Assembly (NCBI GenBank): GCA_027919835.1 | Contig: JANVFP010000019.1 | Location: 124,001 to 188,000 of the forward strand | Direction: 5' to 3' | DNA length: 64,000 nt | Source of the DNA: Lentinula raphanica | Lineage: Eukaryota; Basidiomycota; Agaricomycetes; Agaricales; Omphalotaceae | Shown: positions 56,752 through 64,000 of the stretch, piece by piece | Position numbering within the stretch: position 1 is the first letter of the stretch | How the letters are laid out: each line of letters opens with the position of its first letter | Program-made: the position numbers and the translations under genes | Notes under the pieces: generated by a model | What the model saw: the letters and a program-made list of their open reading frames with translations, nothing else | Databases searched by the model: none | Told to the model about the DNA's origin: nothing

Positions 56752-58550
56752 ATGTCACTCAGGAGGACAGATAGCCTAGCCACTGTTGTCTCGGTATGTT
56801 GCGCTGATTCCTGAACACTTGGTTCAATGTCTAATGTGGACCAAGTAGAAGGCGCGCCGCATAAATCAACTGTCTCAACAAGTAAACCAACTTCAACATC
56901 AACTGCAGTCGAAAGACCAGCAGCTCAAGGATGCCGAGGGTGAACTCGATGAACTGATGGTGAGCTCGCCTGAAATTCTCATTCAAACATACAATGAGAT
57001 GTCTGCTCTACAGAATTCCGAATCTCATCGAATTGAGACTCTTGAAGAGGAGAAGAAGCAAATGTTCCACGCCCAGAATAAAGCCGAACTCACAGTAGCA
57101 AAGCTGGAGCATCAGCTCACCAAATCCCAATCTCAGCTGCAAGAACTGCAACGTGCCGCAACGGAAGTCTTTCAAGTCAAGCTCGAAACAGATGTCAAGG
57201 CGGAAAAGCTGAATGCAAGAGTTGTGGAACTAGAAGGCGAGCTACGGGAGATGCAACACATGCTGAAGACTGTGGCTCCGGTGGAAAACAAGGTTAGGAG
57301 CTTGATCGTTCGTTGAAACCTTGCTGATTTGGCCGCATCCTAGTCTCATGAAGAACGCGACCCTCGTTTGGCTGGAGGTAATCTCATCACGCCTCAAGGT
57401 AATACAGACATCGAAGCACCACGCCAGGTTAGTGCCTCTGCATTGTTTGTGTCTTCATCCTCACTCTTTTTTGCCTAGGGGTTTATCAAGGATACGACAC
57501 CAATGCAAAGCCAGGTTGGTGTGCTCGTTTTCGTCCTTAAGAGCTGACTTCTGAATGTGGTAATCATTTGGTGTTAGGTTGTTCAAGAACAGTCGCGTAT
57601 TGCTGGTGGCGATACGGATTGTCCTGAAGGTATAAACATGAATAAGGCACCAAAGGGCAATGATCGTCCTCAAGCTTCTACCTCGGACGTCGCGAAAGAC
57701 ACTATAAGACCAGAAAGTGACGTGCGGCTATCCACCGTCTCTACTCGTGCTGCCGAGGTTCAATCTCTTCATCAGGGCTGTGACATTGTCGACGGTGGGG
57801 GAAGTTTGCATCCGGAGGTTAGCATTCTCTATATGTTGACTGGATAGCCTCTCGATCTCAGGTTCACCTGCAGGAAGAAGGCACCGCAGATGCGACTCAC
57901 CTGGTGGTAGCGCTCAATCAGTTCAGTTCAACTCCACCTGAAGAAGCAACTGATTCCCTCCCCGAAGTTCAGGTATGCAGCTCTCGACGTTACTATGTTT
58001 CGTTTTGATTGATTTGTCCTAGTTGATCTCATATCCAGAGGATGCATCACGGTCAAAGAATGCGCAACAGTGGTTTCTAGCGGCCTTCCAGTACGTCAAT
58101 GTGGACTTAGGTGTGCAATATATCGCCTTTGTACAAGATTACATCGCGTTCGAGGCCGCGAAGGATTGGGTATCTTCACCAAAAGGACTACCGGCAAAGG
58201 ATCGCCCAAAGGAGCTCACTCGATGGATAACAGGTTGTCGCTATGAAAGAGCAGGCAGTGAGCCGAAGCTCGAGAAGGAGGATCTGGCTCGCTTCGGCCA
58301 AACGTTCATGACATGGTGGACCGGCCTCAAATCCTTGTCATTAGGGAAGGTGTCGGGCAAAGGGAAGAAATGGAGTTCTCTCAACATCAGTGGGAAAAAT
58401 GGGTGGCTCAGCATCGTTGCCTGCCTCAAATGGTGGGGAAAGGCGCTCGAAGAGCACAGGGAAGGGCCTGCTGGGGATGACTGGCGTCGTGCTATCTCTG
58501 ATGTCCATCTTACTTTGAAGGATCTCCTTAGTGAAGTGACTGTATTGTAG
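56752..58550 (+). CDS. Coiled-coil protein with conserved C-terminal domain, element cargo
   Basis: Several short exons start at ATG 56752 (MSLRRTDSLATVVS, then a 5' splice site). They first encode a coiled coil: INQLSQQVNQLQHQLQSK and about 110 further residues. A low-complexity linker follows over several small exons. The final domain of about 175 residues is Trp-rich: NAQQWFLAAFQYVNVDLG, FGQTFMTWWTGLKSL and NGWLSIVACLKWWGKALEE. I recognise this ending as recurrent in uncharacterised Agaricomycete proteins near such transposons but know no function. It is divergent from the transposase, with about 370 bp between the starts. Confidence 0.6.
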
Positions 58551-59050
58551 ATCTGTCTGCAGACTATGCCTGTTGTAGGGTGTACCTCTGTCATCTACAG
58601 CTACGAAAGGGGGGTTGTCGTCTGGTTCGTCCTTTGTCGGATATCTTAATATGTTCTCTTTATCTGTAGAGTAAACATCTCCGTCGCGGTAATTTCATGA
58701 TCTTTGTGCATTCGTGAGATCAGACTATGACTGGACAATGTTGACTGAAAACAAAGGGAGGCAAGGATCCTTTCACGACAGTGTGCTGTACCTTTGGTAT
58801 GAAAGAAAGAAAGGTCTCATTACTTGCACAAAGACAAAGGGCAGTAGATGCAAAGATTCAAGATAACATAAAAAGAGATGATTTCTAGCCAGCAGTCGCC
58901 CATTCCTTCCTCGTAACTCTTCAGCAATTGCCCACTTTCTCCTCAAAACACTACCGCAGCTACCCGCATTCTCCTCGAGTACGTATCAGTGATGGGAAGG
59001 TATCAGGTCCCCTGTCCTCGTAGTAGAACGGTAAGCAGAACGAAGCCAGA
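58551..59050. other. No gene recognised, inside the giant element
   Basis: This is 3' flank of the preceding gene and a short intergenic stretch. Nothing is supported. Confidence 0.4.
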
Positions 59051-59485
59051 ATGTGTCGACCACTCACTGAAACTATTTGGTCATAGACGATACACAAATC
59101 CTTCCGAGCCCTCTTGTTCCCTGCAGATGGTCCGACATCGGAGGCAGTCGAGGTGTTTTATCGCGAGGATCCAGTGAATCACAAAGGACAGAGATATGTT
59201 CTTGCCAACGAGGAACTCACTGGGTCAGAGGTTAATCAATTTGTACACGACATCATCGTTTCGATCACCCACCGAAGGAAGAAATACGCGTTCCGTGTAT
59301 TCTTCAGACGTCACGTTGACCTGCCAATCAATCAGTCGGTTCTCAATTGGACGAATGAGATGATGGAAGGAGACGTACTCGTTGTTGCCTGTGGAAAGGT
59401 GGTAGATGTCCGAAATATGAGAGGAAGACTCGAAGAACAGGTGGCGAAGATGGCAATTCGACGGTATGTATTCGGGCGGCGGTGA
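59051..59485 (+). pseudogene. Small element-borne gene with a premature stop
   Basis: From ATG 59051 the frame reads MCRPLTETIWS and then meets TAG. After it the same frame runs on for about 130 residues: DGPTSEAVEVFYREDPVNHK, then FVHDIIVSITHRRKKYAFRVFFRR, then EMMEGDVLVVACGKVVDVRN. No splice pair that removes the stop while keeping frame was found. Either the gene is inactivated or an upstream exon supplies another start. Function is unknown. Confidence 0.5.
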
Positions 59486-59861
59486 CACAGAGACTTCATA
59501 CAATGCTCAACGTCCTTATCTAGACTCGCGCACAGATTGGTCAGGCCCAGGCGTTCCTTCCCGCGCTTTATGTCTCTGGACTGAGAAGGATATGGAAGGC
59601 GATTATGATACCCCTCGATTTCATGGAAATTCTGCCATGCAGAACGTGTTGTTTTGTTAGTTTCGATCTTGCTATAGTATATGTCTGTATAATGTTGTAA
59701 GTTGCTCGTTATGTGGCTGGATATACATACCTTGTCTCTTTTCGATAATCGTAGTGCCTGAGAAAGCTTTATTAGTGTGTACTTGTTTACTTCGAAATCA
59801 TTCGTCTCGACTCTCAACTCTCTTGTCATAGTCTATCACCATCCATCGTATCTGTGAACGC
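59486..59861. other. No gene recognised, inside the giant element
   Basis: This is intergenic sequence before the outermost right-hand gene. No motif is called. Confidence 0.4.
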
Positions 59862-62673
59862 AATGACTACCTCAGATCCCGACGACGACGACGATCAGTC
59901 CCAAGAGGTAGATACTTAGCTAATCTTGGTTACCACTCTCACCTCCCATTCAAAGATTGCAGCACAACAGCGCAGGTCGACTAATGTAGGTTCTTAAGAC
60001 ATCGTCCAAGATGATATTCATCTCTTCACAGAAAACTGCTCGTAAACTGTTATACAAAGCCCTCGGGATCACCAGCATGTTCGAAGCATTATCGCAACAG
60101 CCTGTTTCGAATGAACAGCTACTACTTTTCAAACAAGATCCTGGACATCACGGTCCCTCACTCACGGCATCTGCTCTTGACGCTTCTTCAGGGACTGCTT
60201 CAGAGATGGTGAAGTCTCCTTGGAATCAGCAACTGATCAAAATTCTGGCATTGAAGGCTAGGGAAACAAGCGGACACTTAGGTCCAGCTAATCCCAACAT
60301 TGACCGGTGGAAAACCTTGATTAAAGAGCGTCTTTATCGTATATTGTTCGAGATTGAGCAACAGCGCACAAGTGGGGGGACTGAACGGGTTAGAGCCCGT
60401 TATGATGAAAGAAAGCACAGGAGTATGATTCGTACTGATTTGCAAACGGTATGCAGTTCTCCTGAATGTCGAACTACACTCTTACTTGATTTTATAGAAA
60501 CTCAAGAGGCGTTTAGAGATTTGTAGCGTTAACGAGGATATGAAGGGTGCAATTTAATGCTTCGTTGGATAGATCTAATGACCTAGTGACTTTATCACTG
60601 AACACTGATCACCAATATACTTCTTATGTCGTTTGTCAAATGTATTTAAGCGAGGTGTGGGGCGTTGTCAGAGATTCCGCACGATCTTATACCTTAGAAC
60701 GAACTGGTAGTCTTAAAAGATCTACTGGATCCGCAATACAGGTCAACAGAGCGAAGTGACACGGAAGTACAGATCTTTTGATCTGGACTCGAAGGGGGTG
60801 AGTGATCCACTCAAAGGGTTTACAAGGAACGAAAGAACTCGTATAGATCAGACTTTATGACCACACAAATACTATCAGAACCAGGTTGAAGATCTACTGA
60901 TCACCGATCACAGGAAACCTTCCACAGCTCGTATGGATCACCGATCACCACACGTCTGCTTGAACAGAGCCACCGAAACTCTGAACGCTCACTTGGAACA
61001 ACCGAGAACCAAGCCCTCTGTATCTCCACGATAGGAGTCTACCTTCGATTCAAATCTAGCTGAGACTTTATCAACTGACAAGATATCGGGCCTAACGAGA
61101 TGAGAATTTCACAACCACTTTCGAAGACCGCCCGGCTTACAAAGCCTTTACTCCTCACGTATGAGAGCAAAGGTTAGCTAGTCAGAGAAACTGGGCACAA
61201 AACCTGAATATATTTTTGTTGGCTACGTCCTTAAGTACTTCTACGAAGAGATCTGTAGCCAATTTACTATTTTATGGAATAGATCTATAGATTTGAGAGA
61301 ACGGAGTCCGAGATCTGATACAAATAAGGAAAGATAGGACGAGAAACGATACAAACACCAGAGAAACAGAGAGTAAAAGGATAAAAACAAGTAAAATGTC
61401 CATTTCTGGTGGTCCTTCGTCGAGATCTAGTTGCCTGACCTTCGAATCCGGACCTGGTCTTTGCGTCCATCCACATGCTGGTGGTTAAAGGGCACGGATA
61501 AGCTCCTGCACAGGTAACTCAAACGTTTCCTCATTTGATTCCGCTATGTGGATGGTTGTATGCCCCTCCAACTGAATGGGAGTACATATAAAGGGGGGAA
61601 ACCTGTCCCAATAGGTTCGTTTGGCTTCTAGCTTTCCAACGATATGCATATATCGAATAGATCCAGAGGTTTGACAATGGTGAAGTCGAAAGATCTACCC
61701 TTGCAACACTCCTGGTCAAAGCTGTACATCTCAGGCGTCTATTTCCCATTTAGGAAACGTCCACATGTAACTGGGATGATACACTTTGGTTGTTTCTCCG
61801 TTTAGTCACATTCCTGCGACCTGATCCATCCCGAAACTCGATCTAAGTGAACAGATCTGTTGAGTCTGGGCCTTGAATAATCCATCCCCACTGGTAATTC
61901 GAATAGATCTATTGGTTCTAAGCTCGTCTCGGTGCAGTATCATACTCAGTTGGCCGTTAGGCGTTGAAAACTAAGTTGATAATCCCTTGATAGCTCATAT
62001 CAGAGGTGGCTTTGTCTTGAAGGACTCCCCGACCAAGGGACTCGAGTGTGAACTCTTATTATTCGTCAGGATGTGTTTTCCTGTCTGGATCTGTCGTCCT
62101 GGCATTAACATGATACAAGTTTGACTGTCAGCTCGGGCTCACTACAGTCCTTTAGTACTCTACAAGGCTCTAATCGTTAAAATTAGGCCATTGCATGCCT
62201 GCACGCAAAATGGGCGTATTAGCGTCATGATCCGTGTCTGCAGGGAACAACAAGACGCCAACGGAATATCCATCTGGTCTGATATAATGCTTGCTATCAG
62301 CGAGCTTGGCATCGAGGGGACCTCAGAAGAAGAGAATGATGATAACGCTACACCTCGGGTTCGATTTGTGAAAGATATTGATTTTAGGCATTCCAGGTTT
62401 CAAGAGGTCTTGGCCTTTGTCGATGGGACGCGAGAACGAGAGAAGTTTGTGTTCAGAAACCCAGGAAGAAAGCGCCTACCCCGGCAATACACTGGGAACT
62501 ATACCGTCCGTATGCCACCTTCCAATCTCCCTCAGTCATTTTTCCGGCCAGAGTACGTCAAGAAACTGGAGCTTGATGGTGCCTACAAGTTCTCTTCGCA
62601 AGATATACCCATTCCGCCGTACGAGGATTTACTGCCCAGTGTACTGTCTTCTGACCATATTTTATCTCACTAG
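59862..62673 (+). pseudogene. Right-end paralogue of the coiled-coil gene's C-terminal domain, interrupted
   Basis: Exons from ATG 59862 (MTTSDPDDDDDQSQE, then IAAQQRRSTN, then KTARKLLYKALG) lead into LFKQDPGHHGPSL and SPWNQQLIKIL. These align with LFMADPKKHGPKL and TPWNRALMRLL in the left-end gene. After LKRRLEICSV the frame is broken by an inserted element. It resumes with MIRVCREQQDANG, then DFRHSRFQEVLAFVDGTR and PPSNLPQSFFRPEYV, again matching the left gene (DFRHPVFRSYW, PPPTHLPASFF). This copy lacks the long coiled coil. Joining the codons on both sides of the insert would give an uninterrupted CSV-MIRV reading, so the insertion is recent relative to the gene's decay. Confidence 0.65.
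60531..62219. mobile_element. 1.69-kb insertion with 6-bp target duplication, class unknown
   Basis: TAGCGT is present on both sides (60525-60530 and 62220-62225) and only once in the inferred uninterrupted gene. The ends, TAACGAGG and GGGCGTAT, are not the TG..CA of a typical LTR and share only a few inverted bases. No coding frame is seen. The sequence contains at least eleven AGATCT palindromes, far more than chance in 1.7 kb. It may be a solo LTR, a TRIM-like or another non-autonomous element. Confidence 0.7.
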
Positions 62674-62887
62674 AATACCCACTATGAAACGTGCGGGTGG
62701 ACCGTCAATCATATACACTTAGTACATTGTCATATCGAGAGTGGGTTTCATAGGTTACGACTCGTACGAGCAGTGTAATACCTGACACTAAATGGGAGAT
62801 GAACACATAATGAGAGGGCTATAGACATGCGATGTGCACGGATTGAGTGGGGTATGAGAGTGTGATGTCTGCACATTGAGCTACCAA

Positions 62888-63281
62888 TGAGTGACAGATC
62901 ATCGCCCCTGAGTGCGCACTGAGTGGCTGTTCGGCGGGCAATGAGCAGGCAATGAGCGGGCAATGAGCGCCCATTTCCTTTCCCGGCCGTAAAAATAAAC
63001 TTATTGTGCGCGGGAATTTAGATTTATTGGGACGTATTTCTCACCAGTCAAAGCAGTCATTTCTCACATCCGATTTAGTAATTTTGTTCGATGTCATTTA
63101 ACCGTAATCTCTTTTCTTTTCTTACGCTCCATAGAGGTGGGGAAAACATTTTTTTCTCATTATATTGTGCTCGTCTCATTTTATAAGATTCCCTACATCA
63201 AAATCAGGTGCGATTTTTTCTATTTTGCCTAGAGTTTCGCCTCAAGTTTTACGCAGGACATATACGGTCCCCTCCGCAGTG
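62888..63281 (-). repeat. Right terminal inverted repeat of the giant element
   Basis: This 394-bp copy differs from the left one by a few substitutions and one extra GCTCATTGCCC-type sub-terminal unit. It is followed by the TCT target duplication at 63282-63284. Confidence 0.88.
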
Positions 63282-63284
63282 TCT

Positions 63285-63899
63285 TTCACTGTGGTTCTTG
63301 TCTTGTCTCTTCACTCCCGAGATCAAGAGATTCCCAAAGAAATTGGATTGTTGATCCGCATCTCTATGTAAGTACCTTGATTTCTCAAGCAGTCTCAGAT
63401 GTGCCATGTTCCATCTTTGAGCTGACGAGTCTTCGACTGTCATGATTCATCGTGGAGTTTGCGGAGCTCCGATTCTGTGGTAGTTGCTTGTTCTGCGTCA
63501 TCGTGGCATGACCATTATGATAGGACCACTCTATTCTGTGGTTTGCTTGGCGGATGGGCCAACAGATTCCCACTGGCCTTTACTGACCTGTACTACTGGA
63601 AATCATTGATTTCTCACTGACTTTAGGCAGACTAGACCAGGTCACACTAGGCCTATTGTTCATTTCATGACAATCAAAGCGCCCGATTTTGGCAGTGATG
63701 GTCATTGGTCATTGGTCAATGGTCAATGTCCAGCAGGTTTGCTCTTGGTCCGGTCTTTTGCGTTTCTGAATATGGCGCTCATACGCATACTTACATTGTC
63801 CTTTTTGTGCTCATATAGACCAGGTCAAGACCAAATGAGACTCGACGAGTCGCCTTTTTTGGCAACACGCCCCTCCATTGTGACCGTTTGCAATGGTCT
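63285..63899. other. No gene recognised; ATTGG/CAATGG cluster
   Basis: No coding region is supported. Around 63700-63728 the run GGTCATTGGTCATTGGTCAATGGTCAATG packs four CCAAT-box-like motifs in both orientations. It lies about 180 bp before the TATA box at the window's end and may be part of that promoter. Confidence 0.4.
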
Positions 63900-63906
63900 G
63901 GGTGGG

Positions 63907-63915
63907 TATAAAAAG
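63907..63915 (+). promoter_or_regulatory. TATA box for a gene beyond the right edge
   Basis: TATAAAAAG is followed by a CT-rich, ATG-free leader of about 85 nt up to the end of the window. This is a typical strong fungal promoter with the coding region outside the window. Some spaced CAATCACT repeats follow at about 63940-63957. Confidence 0.55.
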
Positions 63916-64000
63916 CAGGTGTTGTTTGAGCCGTGAGCTCAATCACTCGCAATCACTGATCTTGACCTCACATCTCGTCCTTCCCTTTCATCTACAAAAA

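Larger units (their letters stand above)
41443..63281. mobile_element. Giant CACTA/CMC-type transposon, 21.8 kb
   Basis: The element begins CACTGCGGAGGGGACC and ends with its exact reverse complement. The outer ~385 bp on each side are inverted copies that differ at a handful of positions. The trinucleotide TCT flanks both ends, matching the 3-bp duplication of CACTA elements. Inside is a tnp2-type transposase gene with coding strand minus. Next to it are a frameshifted unknown gene and a long coiled-coil gene to the left, and three plus-strand genes to the right. The two outermost genes are paralogues pointing outward. Two later insertions (a fold-back element and a 1.69-kb element) have broken the transposase and the right paralogue. 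The copy is probably no longer autonomous, although its ends look young. Confidence 0.88.

Overview
This window looks like a chromosome segment from a mushroom-forming basidiomycete (Agaricomycetes). Its host genes carry many short introns of about 47-83 nt with GT..AG borders. It encodes a membrane-anchored copper radical (glyoxal) oxidase, a DEP-DH-PH-CNH Rho exchange factor and a seven-helix membrane protein of the kind common in agarics. Two tRNA genes have introns after position 37. The transposons are of basidiomycete type. All splice sites were called by eye. For the fully spliced genes the exon lengths add up to whole codons.

Layout. 1-4.6 kb: tRNA-Ala(UGC), a 422-bp Tc1/mariner-type MITE and other repeats. 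4.7-8.4 kb: a GPATCH1-like G-patch splicing protein and a small unknown protein, convergent. 9.0-9.75 kb: a hexanucleotide satellite and a GC-rich minisatellite. 10.6-11.7 kb: an MRM2/FtsJ-type rRNA 2'-O-methyltransferase. 12.1-21.0 kb: a compact oxidative gene cluster. 21.5-39.5 kb: a seven-helix protein, a cyclin, a Rho-GEF, a glyoxal oxidase, tRNA-Arg(UCG) and a bHLH factor. 41.4-63.3 kb: one giant transposon. The last 700 bp holds a promoter-like segment for a gene beyond the window.

The cluster at 12.1-21.0 kb is the strongest metabolic finding. A 127-aa secreted precursor has a signal peptide and four diverged repeats separated by Arg or Arg-Arg sites, as in Kex2-processed repeat (KEP) proteins. 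It lies beside two DUF3328/UstYa-type oxidases, an orphan UstYa-like N-terminus, an NTF2/SnoaL-like protein, a 2-oxoglutarate/Fe(II) dioxygenase and an FAD aromatic hydroxylase. This gene set resembles the dikaritin type of fungal ribosomal peptide (RiPP) pathway. The peptide product is inferred, not shown.

The element at 41,443-63,281 (21.8 kb) has near-identical terminal inverted repeats of about 385 bp that begin CACTG. They are flanked by the direct repeat TCT, which is the signature of a CACTA/CMC element. It carries a tnp2-type transposase gene, a long coiled-coil gene, several unknown genes, and diverged paralogues of one protein at its two ends, each transcribed outward. The transposase is split by a 2.65-kb fold-back element with arms of about 1.1 kb. 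The right-hand paralogue is split by a 1.69-kb insertion with a 6-bp target duplication. A 530-bp non-autonomous relative lies at 37.4-37.9 kb.
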